DNA from: Apostichopus japonicus
Taxonomy: Eukaryota > Echinodermata > Holothuroidea > Aspidochirotida > Stichopodidae
Assembly (NCBI RefSeq): GCF_037975245.1
Contig: NC_092561.1
Location: 17,553,001 to 17,617,000, forward strand
Direction: 5' to 3'
DNA length: 64,000 nucleotides
Under the pieces are notes generated by a model. It searched no databases. It saw only the letters and a list, made by a program, of their open reading frames with translations, and was not told the DNA's origin. A program made the position numbers and the translations under genes. Positions 25,761 through 37,203 of this stretch are shown piece by piece (positions within the stretch are counted from its first letter, which is position 1; each line of letters opens with the position of its first letter).

Positions 25761-26954
25761 CTAAGAGGAGGGTGAAAAGAGGACTTGGCAATGAAGGATG
25801 TGAGGGGTACATGTGGGGGGCGGTACACACACAGCTGAACGGAGCAGTAATAATAAACCAACGGGAGAAATAATAATGATGAAGAGAGATCTGTGAGCAA
25901 TAGATTACGCATGAACGATGTATATGGCTTTCTTATGCATGATTTTACACAAGTAAGAGTGGAAAGAGTGACCATTCTATCTATTTTTATAGCAATAATT
26001 TGATGGATAAATCATGTAGGAACTGATCGATATAATTTTAAAAGAATAGATATGTAAATGGTGCATGGTGCATTATGGTCATAGCTTGCTAAAACATAAA
26101 TATTTTCTTTCATAGAACATAAATATGAACAAAATATGGCTACTGCTGATGTGGGCAGGAAAATCCATTCACATCTATAGACATATATATGTTAACCCCT
26201 TAGTGGGCTACATCACAAGAAACCAGAGAGCATTTTTATTTTTATTCCATCCTCGTCCCGAAAACTGTACAGCTTCCAGTAATCATTACTGCTCCCTAGG
26301 CCAGACCAGACATAATAAAATATTATACCGTGAGCATTGTCAGGTAAAAGCTTCTTTTTTTTTTGTTCAGGCTGAGGTGCGAGCCACCCACCAGTTAAAT
26401 GACATTTTATCACCTCAAAGTCAACCATTAAAGGCCTTCCTTTGGTATAAATTACCAGTATAGATTGGTTTTAAAGAGTCCATTGGGTAGCAACATAGCA
26501 AAATTTATCGACCTCCTCCTGGCTTCCGAGGAAACAAAACATTTATATTCTTCGGCATTTGCAACTATAAGGAAACTTGTAGCAGTATACTTTGTACGGG
26601 AAAAAATGACACCAGTCTTGATTTGCTCTCAACTTTTGGTCTAGGATACGGTAAGGGGGGTCAGGGGTCGTGCTGAAGTCAAACCACAAGTTACACTTCA
26701 CAAGCTACACCTTGAAACACATGATCCCTTTGTTTGAAACATCAATAAAAAACAATAGAAGAATTCTGTTCACCAGGCTATTTTACAACCATGTATGGCT
26801 TGTTTTTTTCTCGGGTGTGGGAGGGGGAGGGAGGGGGACCTACATATGCATGATAATGACAAGATCACTTACTTAATTGTTGTTGTAAATTGTTTTAAGT
26901 TGGGCATGTTTCCTGAGTTATTGTCTTATGCATGAGATTGACAAGATCACTTAC
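25761..26954 (-). other. CELF intron (1.2 kb)
   Basis: Bounded by the donor GTAAGT at 26954 and the acceptor CTTAG at 25761. It contains the duplicated exon end (26858-26923) and a G-rich block at about 26815-26838. Otherwise there is nothing recognisable. Confidence 0.85.
26858..26923 (-). repeat. Partial duplicate of the poly-Gly exon 3' end, including its splice donor
   Basis: This 66-bp segment matches 26940-27004. Both read, on the minus strand, from CAATAACTCAGGAAACATGC through AACAATTTACAACAACAATT to AAGTAAGTGATC. The copy carries one extra A in the run after AACTT, which shifts the frame, so it cannot extend the protein normally. Its donor (GT at 26872-26871) is intact. Reading from the true exon through its own donor meets TGA within two codons, so using the second donor would truncate the protein. 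Confidence 0.9.
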
Positions 26955-27120
26955 TTAATTGTTGTTGTAAATTGTTTAAGTTGGGCATGTTTCCTGAGTT
27001 ATTGCCACCTCCTCCTCCACCTCCTCCTCCTACCACTCCTCCTACTCCTCCTGCTCCGCCTCCTCCTCCAGCCGCCGTGGGGACCGGTCCGCCCACTTGC
27101 TGCATCATCTGGAGAAGTGT
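26955..27120 (-). CDS. CELF: CELF-type RNA-binding protein, poly-glycine linker exon
   Basis: This 166-nt exon has the acceptor TTGATTCGCAG (ending 27121) and the donor TTAA|GTAAGT (26954). It starts in phase 0, after the GCA that ends the previous exon, and ends in phase 1. It encodes TLLQMMQQVGGPVPTAA, then a Gly-rich tract (GGGGGAGGVGGVVG then nine G), then NNSGNMPNLNNLQQQL. TLLQMMQQ fits the LALLQQ-type start after TLGPQY in CELF1/2. The glycine tract is mostly GGA codons, giving a purine-rich GGAGGA stretch that may act as a splicing enhancer and is prone to length change. NMPNLNNLQQQ is typical of the Asn/Leu/Gln-rich linker. The end of this exon is duplicated in the next intron. Confidence 0.9.
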
Positions 27121-28067
27121 CTGCGAATCAAAAGGCCTCTGTTCAACGGTATGACCCCAATATGCTCCTTGTTGCTGGTCATGCTAAACAGTCGACCAGT
27201 ATTGAAAGTTATAGTAATTACCAGATAGTCATAGGAGCCCAATTTGATTTGGGGGGGGGGGGGGGGCTGTAACGACTTGCCCGAAAAATATAACCAAACT
27301 TTTTCGCATGCTAATGTGCATATAGACATGGATCGGTTATTACATCGCATGCCAATAACATACAATCATTTGCCATGTTATTACCCTTCCATATTGGTTA
27401 AAAATTATTGGGGAAGTCGTTACAATAATCATGATGATAATAATATCAGTTTAACCATTTAAAAACATATTGCAAATTGTTTTTGTTTCAGTAGGTGCCC
27501 GAAAAATTCTCATCCTATTGCCCAAATTTTTCACAAACATTTTTGGTTGGGGGGGGGTTGCAGCCCCCCGCCTCCTACGCCTATGGTAATTACGAAGACT
27601 GATCTAATTATGACAGATGGAAAAGTGTACTGACGACAACACCAAAGAGGGTTGATGCTGCTTTTGCTAGTTGCCAGTTCAGAAATTGTGAAACCGGTTT
27701 CTGGGAATCGGATGGTTAATTCTCGAGATATTACCTGTACGCAAGTAAGTGCCGACCTTATATATATATATTTAATATTTTAATGTGACGATATGGGTCC
27801 CTGTATATTCCAGACCTAATCAACATAGCTAGGAGTTTCAATTACTCTTTATCTGAAATGAGAAAGCTATCGCCAACTTTTATGAGTTATTCCAGACAGG
27901 CAGGAATTTCATTTTTACTGCAGTAGTTAAAGTGACAATGTGACCTACATTCATTGACCTAAAGGGACGGAGGCAGCTACTAGATTCACTACTAGATATC
28001 CTGCCTAAACATCATCATGGTCGTCGTGGTTACATATGATTTGTTATAGCAGGGATAATTTACTTAC
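27121..28067 (-). other. CELF intron (0.95 kb)
   Basis: Bounded by the donor GTAAGT at 28067 and the acceptor CGCAG at 27121. It contains a run of 16 G (about 27250-27266) and a G/C patch around 27548-27580 with GGGGGGGG and CCCCCC that could pair. No other feature was seen. Confidence 0.9.
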
Positions 28068-28196
28068 TGCCATATACTGTGGGCCCAATGTATTTACGAA
28101 CTGTTGGAAAAGTTGCTGATGGATCTGCGTTTGCCTCTTTTGTTCTTTTTCTCTGATGGTGTCTGCTATCTTCACCACCAGCTTTGACGAACAACC
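28068..28196 (-). CDS. CELF: CELF-type RNA-binding protein, exon ending RRM2 and opening the linker
   Basis: This 129-nt exon lies between the acceptor TTGATACAG (ending 28197) and the donor GCA|GTAAGT (28067), in phase 0 at both ends. It encodes [20 protein letters not shown], then [23 protein letters not shown]. The family pattern here is [21 protein letters not shown]...TLGPQYLA of CELF1/2, so LVVK(I/F)ADT, KEQKR and NTLGPQY are diagnostic. CELF3-6 proteins differ at these positions. The first half gives the last beta strand of RRM2. The Gln-rich part starts the divergent domain. This exon fixes the subfamily best. Confidence 0.96.
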
Positions 28197-31022
28197 CTGT
28201 ATCAAAAGAAGACGAAGAACAAAGAGAGAAGGCTGTGGATGAAAACTCGTTAATTAGCTTCTGAAAGAACAATAAACTACGATTAACAAGGATTGGCGAA
28301 ATTGTTGACCATTCCCAAACGGATAATTTATCCACTGCCGGGAGGTAGGAAATTTTGAAGGGCAATCTTTCTGGTTGTCCTGGACAACTAGGTCTTACAG
28401 TTTGGTTGTACGTAACAGTTCATTTTTGATTGTCGATCCACAGAAACGTTGCATAATAACTAATATGTACAGTGTAGGAGAAATGTGTATGCTTGATGAG
28501 CAGAACACCAGATTTGGGACGATAAATCTCCTCTTCAGTTGGATAGTAGGTTTATGACTAAATTTGTTTTATACTAAAGTATCTCCAAAATGCCACAGGA
28601 CGATACCAATTTATCATAACCTGTTTTTTGGTTACAAAACAGTCTGAATTTGATAAACAATTAATAGTCTGCTGGACGGGCCTCTAAATAAAGATGATTT
28701 TAGTTGTTAGAACAGAAATATTACTGCCTCAGAGGTTAAAACTATCATTAAAAAGTTGGCCCTGCAAAGAGAAGTTTTAAGAGTGTCTCCCTTTTATAGT
28801 CTCATGGCACCAATTATTTTAAAAGACAACTGGAACGATTCAAGAGGTTCCTTCCACCTCTGCCTGCCTCTTATCCCTACCCCCACCTGCCCTCTTCTTA
28901 TCCCTTCCTTTGCACTCAGAAAACCTGTCATTTTAAACAGACCTAGGTTTTCTTTAGGCAGCATGGGCGCACAATTGAATTTTTGTTAAATCCATTTCTA
29001 GTGCCTGCCTGAAGCATATAGGCAAGACGGCCACAAAAACAAGAGCCAATGCGTTTTTACAATAATCAGATTTTCAACAACAACGATGGACTGTTCGGTT
29101 CATATCGGTTGGCATACACAATGAACATCAGATACACAAGTTCCATTTGAGTTTCAAGATCTCTAAATACTGTAGGTGGTTCATACCGCACAAAGTTCCA
29201 TCATAAACAGACAAGATCATAAGCAATAAATCTGAGAGGAAATAAGCAGGTTATACGTCTCTGTGCCTCGGCATATCAATGGCTCAGATGTGTAGGCGCC
29301 AGGTCAGAGTTCTTGCATTTCACAAGCCATTATAAAGTGTCGTTTTTCTTACTTTTAATTTTTCCATTTTTTTGCTTTCTTATTGTGTTAGATTGTAACC
29401 TGCGACTGACACTGCGATCGACGACCCTGCATGCCAGCTATAAATGTCGGCCGGTGTAGTATAAAGAAATAAACTTAGTCAATGAATGATACTGTACCAT
29501 CAACTTTTCACTATGAAACAGATCTTTTAATATGTACAGGTTTAAAATAATTGTTGGCATTTCTTGTCCCCAACACAAGTCCGACACACAGAGTTAAGAA
29601 TAGAGGGAACCTGATATTACCATGGTTACTTTAAAATTTGTAAACTAAGAACGTAGAAGAGACGTCGTCGGTCTTATACAATCCTTAAAAGGTGTCAATT
29701 TTCCCTTCTTTCGGTTTTACTTGGAGAACCCTTCGACGATGTTATTCCAACCCATTGAAGAAATTAATATCGTAATTCAAGTTTGACTGAAACTACAGCG
29801 AAACTATTTGTCTCATCCGATAGAAAGAGCGCCTGACGCACCAATCGCATCCTCCGAGTAAACAGGCAAATTTGACGACAGAAGTGATATGAAACGCTGC
29901 CAATGAAATAACCTAAAACCCTCCAAACTGAACATAAATTTTTTGAACTAATGAGGATCGTTACCGTCTTTTGAAGGTTCTGGAATTGAGATTTGTTTTC
30001 AATGTTTCCAACATTTTTCTGACGATGGAAATGTCCAAAATGTTTATTCAAATTGAAACGTTCTCCCTGCTTCAATGCCTAACAATTACTTGCTGCTTTT
30101 GAAGGAGTTTTTGTTACTTTGTTTTGTTATAGGAGAGAACCAGAAGATTTGAGATGTAGTAAATGTTTTGTAACATTCCCATAACCGGGGCATTCCATGT
30201 CCCTTCTGATCATTTTCAAATGTGAAGAAAAGTATTAAGTGACAAAAGGAAAAACAATTTTTTTTTCTAACAGACGAACGGACAGGACGAGAGAGGTTGT
30301 TAATTGGTAACGTGAACATCTGAACTGACTCGAAACATATTTGTGAATAGAAACTGGCAGGTGAGAAGCGCAACGAACTAACTGAGAAAACATCGCCAGA
30401 AGTTCTGAGAGAACTTGTCAGTTTGCCAGCGTTGCTTCGTGGACTTAAACACATTCTCTAGTAAAGACTGTTTGCATAGAAAAACATGCACCTGTTGCTT
30501 CTTATGCGTTACTTTTTGGAAAGGTGGAGGGGGGACTGGGATGCGGGAGGGGGATTGCATTACTCAGATAGCAAAGCAGTGACACATTCTCTTAAGCTTT
30601 AATAACTAATGCCCATTTACAGTTTGCATTAATTAGGTTACCTAAAAGTTGGTGTTGATTGGTTTAATATTAAAACTCCTCTGTTCCTCTAATTACCGGG
30701 ACACTAATAAAGGAAATTTCTGGAGATCATCTTGTCTATGAAGTGTGCCTTTAGTATTTATATCATACATACATTTATATCATAATCACACATAATGTCA
30801 TACATTTTGCACTCAACACACACACACACATCAAAGGCTAAATGCTTTACAAGAGGTCAAGTAAAGGTATCGAACCCAACAAGAGAGATGAATTGAGAGT
30901 AAGATCCTACCATCAATAAAAATTACTATTTTTTAAGTTTATATTTTAAGATAGAAAGCAACACCACTACTAAAATTTGGTTTCATTTCTCGTTATAAAC
31001 ACATCTATGAGAGCTTCAGAAA

Positions 31023-31110
31023 TCCCCACCCACCATCCCCATCCCCCAAATCCCTCACCTCCCAATCCCCACCCCCCTCAAACCCCCAATCCCCACCCCC
31101 TCCAATCTCC
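31023..31110 (-). repeat. C-rich tract (G-rich in the transcript)
   Basis: Repeating CCCCACCC / AATCCCC blocks of about 90 bp on the plus strand. The minus-strand RNA would carry many GGGG runs. Imperfect tandem of roughly 16-18 bp. Confidence 0.65.
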
Positions 31111-31824
31111 TTTTTGTCCTTTCCCACTTTTTAGTTTGCTTGTGATACTTCCTATACTGATGTCTTGATTTCTCAAACCCAAACCTGACCGTCACCTGAG
31201 CAAAATGCAGGTCACTTTTTTTTTGTTTAAATCTCATCAAGAGAGGGAAGGTGACAAGGCGTTTTCACAGAGGAGTAATACAATATGCCCCACTGCTTCT
31301 CGAGTCTTTAGACTATTCCATTATATGTGGGTGCTAATTCTTTTCACACTTAATCTTAAACTCTACCCACCACCGCCTCAGCCCGCGCAGGATAAAATAC
31401 TGATAGTTAAAATATTATGCATGAGGCTCGTCTTCCAAAGATGGTGGGTTGCCCACCCACCTGTCTGTAAATCTCCATCAATAAGGAATAAATACTTGGG
31501 GAGTTTATGCAATCCTGGTGTAATACACTGGAGCGGTATACGCTTACACAAGTTTACTCGTCATCGAATGATTACAAGACTTTGAAACAGGGACAGTAGC
31601 CCCAGGAAGATCAGCGCGGATCGGACTAATCAAAGAGTTAAGCCATTTAAGGAGCATTTAAGAGATAAATATCTCTTTCTTGAGAATCGATAACTATACA
31701 CAAAACAAATTTGATATTAACAATAGCAGCTACAGTGCTACTGTATGGTATTCAACACTGTCTGACAAATTGTTAAACTAATCGTTACGATTCGTTGACA
31801 TGTTATTTGAGGTCATCAAAGTCC

Positions 31825-31930
31825 AGGGATGAGCCTGGGATAAAAAAAATATCACAGAACTTTGCAAAAATTGCGGTATAGGCTCCAGTTTTCATATGCT
31901 GCAGTGTGTTAGGATAATAATTTTTGTCTG
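31825..31930. repeat. Dispersed repeat A, copy 3 (5' part)
   Basis: Begins AGGGATGAGCCTGGGATAAA, then TATCACAGAACTTTGC, TTGCGGTATAGGCTCCAGTT and GCAGTGTGTTAGGATAA. It stops after TTTTTGTCTG, so the 3' third of the family is missing. Confidence 0.85.
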
Positions 31931-32606
31931 AAAGTCTGTACGGTTTTCCTATATTTGAGTTAAATGTTGCATCTCAGGAACTGTCAAGCGATGACCTGTG
32001 TGTTAGACTGAGTATTTCAGTCACTTTTTATGACAGGCCTCAGATGTTAACATAGCTATTTCTGACAATTTTAAAATGTGGAATAGAACCACCTACAACC
32101 TTGACTGATAACAGCGCTTTAGTCAAGTTAAAATTTTTCAATTTATTTCTAAATAAAAAGTCTGTTTCTTTTCTTTTTTCTAGTTTCTTAATACCAAAAA
32201 GCATCCAAACATCAGACAACTAATCAGTCACTTCAAAGCCTGTCGTTCCATTCTCTCCACAGAACGAGAAAACATCGTCATTAATGAGTACGTCACTTGC
32301 TACATGGAAACCTTTAAATCACCAAATCAAAAGTGTCCCCATTCTGGAAGAGCCAAGTCTTGCCACCTTTTTTGAACCCATAAACCCCAATTCTTAAAAT
32401 CTTGCAGCAAATCACATTAATACCCAGTATCACCTTTAGAAATGAGCTAAAAATAGGAAGTTATCAAAAATGTGTCAAAATGTGAAATGCTTATTATAAA
32501 TTAAGGGGGGCAACATGTACATTATATATCTGCAGAGATACGAAGTGACAAACGTCATTAATGCTTAATATCAATAAAAATTAAAGGTTTTATTTACATC
32601 GCTCAC

Positions 32607-32686
32607 CTCCATTATCGTGGACTGATGAAGCTCTTTAATTGCATTTTGAGCCATAAATTTGTGTGTGAACTGCACAAAGGCACAAC
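32607..32686 (-). CDS. CELF: CELF-type RNA-binding protein, RRM2 second exon (RNP1)
   Basis: This 80-nt exon has the acceptor CTTTTCAG (ending 32687) and the donor GAG|GTGAGC (32606). It enters in phase 1, so K|G is split from the previous exon, and leaves in phase 0. It encodes GCAFVQFTHKFMAQNAIKEL, then HQSTIME. KGCAFVQF is the RNP1 strand of an RRM, whose aromatic residues stack on RNA bases. Known CELF1/2 proteins read [28 protein letters not shown] here, and their exon is also 80 nt in the same phase. This exact conservation of exon length and frame strongly supports orthology. Confidence 0.97.
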
Positions 32687-33239
32687 CTGAAAAGAACAAA
32701 ACATGAACATAATTCCTCCCATCCAAAAAAACAAAAACAAAAAAACATAAATCAAATCAGAAACTGCTCAAGGGATTCCCATGGTAGTAAAATTGAATTC
32801 ATATGACCATAAAGAAAGTGTTACAAGTATTCTGCATCAGTCTACATGCATGAGGCCCACATTTGTTTCAACTGATTTTTTTTGTGTGTGAAAGAAACAG
32901 ACCTATAACCTATAGTAGGCAAAATGACTGTAAAAACTATTGTACTGGCCCCATCCCTGCCACAAGAAGAAATAACTGATGGTTTAACATTCTAGAACTT
33001 TTTACGAAATTTGTCTAAGGCCTAAATCAAACTTCTTCCACCAACCACCACCCCTCCCCTTCACTAATCGATCTATAGGTACAAATAAATGATAAATTAA
33101 CACCCATTCCAAGACTCGGCATCTGTGCAATCCTGCTCCATCTCCACCCTGCTCCGCCTCCTTCCTTCCCCCGCCCCACACCCCTCCCTACCCCCACAAT
33201 CACCACCCCTCAGCACAAATGCTCGCTCCCTTCACTTAC
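32687..33239 (-). other. CELF intron (0.55 kb)
   Basis: Bounded by the donor GTAAGT at 33239 and the acceptor TTCAG at 32687. C-rich blocks at about 33036-33060 and 33150-33220 become G-rich in the transcript, close to the donor. Nothing else was seen. Confidence 0.92.
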
Positions 33240-33371
33240 CTTTGCTATTGTTATCTGAATCTCTTAAGACTGTACAAGATTCTATCGTTCCGTACGCCGC
33301 AAACATCACCCTGACGTCGTCTTCGGAGAATTTCTTGTTTAGCATACCGACAAATAACTTTCTTTCCTCAG
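33240..33371 (-). CDS. CELF: CELF-type RNA-binding protein, RRM2 first exon (RNP2)
   Basis: This 132-nt exon has the acceptor TTTGTCTCACAG (ending 33372) and the donor AAAG|GTAAGT (33239), in phase 1 at both ends. It encodes [20 protein letters not shown], then [20 protein letters not shown] and NNSK. KLFVGML is the RNP2 motif. Then come the first helix ([12 protein letters not shown]) and the second strand (IESCTVLRD). CELF family members read DRKLFVGM(I/L)(S/N)KK...(E/N)(N/D)D(I/V)R(V/R)(M/L)F...FG.IEEC(R/T)(I/V)LR, an excellent match. The exon is one codon shorter than the 135-nt vertebrate counterpart. Confidence 0.97.
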
Positions 33372-34490
33372 CTGTGAGACAAAATCAAAGAAAGAACAAA
33401 AAATAGGCAATTGATTACAAAAAGTTCAACAATAATCATAAGAAAAAAAAAACCTAATTTAGACACTTTTTGTACGGTAGCCGTAAAAAGTACTCGTCAC
33501 CTACGCTGAAAGTCAAGCTACTTTTAATAGCACTGCAAAATTTAAAACATTCATCAATTTTATTGATATTATCAATACATATGGATCCCGGGAGTGAAAA
33601 GGCATCATCTTATTACCTGAGGAAAGGACGTGTGGCAGCTTTGCCATTTATATCAAAGACTAAGTGAAGAAGAAAAAGATGTCCTTGATGCAACACAGCC
33701 AATACAAAAATCCTGTTGGTGCTATGAGGGGATGGAATTGCTTATCACACCTTTAACAATGTTTACACATTTACAATTTACAATTTATACAATTACTCAC
33801 AGACTGCTTGTGGATAAAGGGAAGACTGAAAAAGTTTTAGTCCAGGTGTCAAATGGTGTCAAAATTTCCATGTAACAGTTTTAACTTTGAAAACTTGTGC
33901 TACTGTAGCTACACATATCAACCAACATGGTGACTATATCTATGGACATATACATATATTTGACGGCAGATGTCAAGGAGGTTACACGCATCCCTTCATT
34001 TATAGTTTGGAAGTGAATGTGTTTGCACGAGCAATGTAAAACAAGGCTATAGATACAATATGAAACTGTGACGGGAATGGTTACATTATAAGGTGCAATA
34101 ATCCGAACAGACATTTAATTAACGAATGTACGCAATATTTATACAGCTTTATGCGACAGGCGCGCATGCCACTATATGGTACATCTATATATCTATGTAT
34201 CTATACATCTTGATCTATACATCTATATATATCTATCTATACAAGATCTATGTTGGACAAAATGAAATGTTGGGATTTTCCATCTAGAGAAAACAGACAA
34301 CCCAAATCAGATTTATATTTGTAATCATATTCTCATACAACAGCCTGCAAATAAAACAAGCCAAATTACTTCAAAAAATATGGTATCATAAAATTATGAT
34401 TTACTATTTAACATATTGTTAACTTTCGTTTCAGATAAAGTAAAAGTGAGACCATGATATATGGATTCATCCTGAAACTGCTTTATTGAT

Positions 34491-34543
34491 GGTGGTGGTG
34501 GTTGGGTGGGGTGGGGTGAAGGTGGGGGTGGGGGTGGGGAGGG
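34491..34543 (+). repeat. GGT/GGGGT-rich tract
   Basis: GGTGGTGGTGG passes into repeated GGGGTGGGG and GGTGGGGGT. G4 candidate on the plus strand. Confidence 0.6.
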
Positions 34544-36145
34544 CCATGCCCGTAAAACTTTGACTAGCTTGGCTCTCCAGAAATTGTCAAAGAACTGCGT
34601 TTTCTTTAGAAAATAACTTCTGCTTGTGCCCTAAGAAGAGCATTCCCCCCCTTCCCGCCCACCCCAAAAGAAATAATCTAGCTATGCCCCTCTCCGATAA
34701 CCCAAAGTCCTGATGATCTTAAATTTCTTTCACTTCGACGTACACCTACCAGAACTTTAAAGAATTGTGTCAAATAATTTAAGCTATAATTTAATGTGAC
34801 AAATTGACTATAAAGTAACAAATGGGTACATGTATACATTCTAATGTCTTATCACCAGTAGCTTAACTATCTATCTAGCTATCAACGAGTATCTCGAGAA
34901 AACTAAATTGACAATTTTCACAACTTGGATGATACGAAGACATGTTGCAGGTGTCAAGATCGAGAAATCTGTTAATTTTTTTTTCTCTCTGCTCCAATTT
35001 TTGTCGGTTTCTTTGCCCAGCTGCCGTGCTTGAACACAGAAATTACTCTCTGATCTAGCAAGGGTGATGAAGACAAAGACCAGACATAGGAAATGATGAT
35101 TCATGGTATATATTATACTACACAGCGTACAGACAGCGTGTAACTGTCTTAAAGAGATAATCCAACATAGCACACTTTACTCCAGATATGTCACAAAGTT
35201 TACCAGATCATGATCTCTTCAATGTTGATAAATAATTAAACCTATTAAAAGTAAATAGGTTTTAATATATATATATACAGAGACAATTAAAAGAAAATAT
35301 GTATTCCTTTTAACTCGATCCAGGGGGGGAATTTTATGTGCGAATGCAATCTTAAATTTTGGTATATATAATGAGAATTATTTTCCGTTCTTTGTCACCT
35401 TTTGCGTCATTTTATTAAAATGTGCAACGTTCGCCGGTCTAACAAGTTTAGTCGCATTCTCTGTAGGTTTTAATTGGCTACCAAATAATGAGACCAAACA
35501 TAAACAACTCACGGCATGGAAGAGAAGACATCCAAGCAAAAAAGAAATGTTCCATTATGAAAATTCAAAAAGATATTAATATGAAATTATAAACACAATG
35601 TAGGTCCTGGTAAAAGTCTAGAAATTTAAGGGTATACTGTATCTGAATTAAACTAAAAAAACACTTTGGCTGTACCGTACCCACTATAACAGGGTAAGGT
35701 TAAGACCAAATTTGTAAACCATCATGGTATGGCCATATATGTATCACCATAATATCAACAAATATCATGAATTTATACACAAATTTAAACGCTTAATTGC
35801 AAACTAACCAAACTAACAGTGAGAAAACCATTGTGCTTAATTTGTGGGACACAAAATTTGCTACAATCAAGTGAAAAGAATTTAACAATCCCTTAAATGC
35901 TAAGTCTGAGTATATGCGAACTTGAGAAGCTATATGTTTACTACCATCTTGATGGTGAAGTCAGATCAAGGGGGTATCCAGTTATTTGAGGATATAAATG
36001 ACATGGTTTGGTCAAATTATATGGAATAGTTAAACCAAACCCCCGTACTTGTTGCATCATCAACTACTACAGTAGATATGCTACCCTTGATGACAAGATA
36101 ACTTTACTATAAATAAAACAATGACATCTTTTTAACCAAATATTT

Positions 36146-36690
36146 TACATGAGTTGGTCAGAATATTGAAAAGGTACAGCCAAACAATTGAATACAACTT
36201 CCTTTTTGTTGCTCTTGAACATAAAATCCAGGCGTGCCTAACTTAAACCCACATGAAACAAGGTAACCATCAAAACATAAAAGCAAATATTACATGATTT
36301 GGTCAGAATATTGAAAAGTTGCACCCAAACACAAATTTATGAAATAAAATACTGTAATAATAATATTACAGCCATTTTATAATTATACCTTGATAATTTA
36401 GAGGTTGTATTTACTACAAAGGAAACAAGTTTAACCTAGACCTTAAAACCTAGATCTATTTAATCAAATATTACATGATTTGGTCAGAATATTGAAAAGT
36501 TGCAGACAAACACAATTTTATTAACAGCTGCCATATTATTTTATACCCCTGATAATTTACAAGTTATATTTGAATACACAAGAAACAAGGTTTAACCTAC
36601 AGTAGACCTAACATCTGTTTAATCAAATATTACATGATGTGGTTAGAATATTAAAAAAGTTGCAGCCAAACATGATTAAATTTGCAATTT
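36146..36690. repeat. Diverged tandem repeats, about 145-180 bp units
   Basis: The motif TACATGATTTGGTCAGAATA, then TTGAAAAG and GCAGCCAAACA, recurs with starts near 36146, 36291, 36472 and 36631. Between them CCTGATAATTTA and AACAAGTTTAACCTA also recur. A weaker copy may start near 36000. The unequal spacing comes from indels, so the array is old. Confidence 0.85.
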
Positions 36691-37119
36691 TTATTTTTCC
36701 TCACTAGATCTCGATAACAGGTTTCCTTTAACGTACACAGCACTGGTGAGGTTTATGTCAAACCTCTCATTTTTAAAGCATTTCCACGGCAGGTCTATCG
36801 ATCATGATCAAGAGCATCTGGACTAGGTTAAGAGCTCTTAAACACACCCTGTTTACTAAACAGTGACAAATTAATTCTGACTTGCCTCGTTTTGACATTG
36901 TTTATAAATGTGTCTGTTCGGGTTAGACATCCTTGATGTGGATTGGGGGCCTCTAGAAAAAGATGGATTGTTAAATTACCTCTTGACAATTGTCATGTCA
37001 TGAGTCTGCATATATGTGGCTTATATCGCTGGCATATATATGTTAAACAACACAATTTGCTTTAGAGTATCAAAATGACTGTTACAGCAGCTGTGGGCCA
37101 AAATCGCTTTTACAAGGTG

Positions 37120-37203
37120 TTGGGAGAGGAGAGGGGTTTGGGAGAGGAGAAGGGGTTGGAGAGGGGGGGCTTAAGAGGGGGAGGAGGGAAGATGGGCAGG
37201 GAA
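37120..37203 (+). repeat. Purine-rich GGGGAGA tract
   Basis: About 84 nt of almost pure purine on the plus strand (GGGAGAGGAGAGGGG type). A mirror-like homopurine stretch of this kind could form triplex or quadruplex. Confidence 0.6.

Larger units (their letters stand above)
28197..32606 (-). other. CELF intron (4.4 kb)
   Basis: Bounded by the donor GTGAGC at 32606 and the acceptor ATACAG at 28197. It contains a C-rich tract at 31023-31110 and repeat A copy 3 (31825-31930). The stretches 28560-30980 and 31940-32600 show no feature I can support. Confidence 0.9.

Noticed and set aside
25655-25975. Other-frame ORFs around the NPLAANPL exon
   Set aside because: They lack splice consistency and overlap the true exon in other frames.
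26972-27154. Proline-rich frame on the plus strand (PPPPP)
   Set aside because: It is the antisense of the GGA-repeat poly-Gly exon of CELF.
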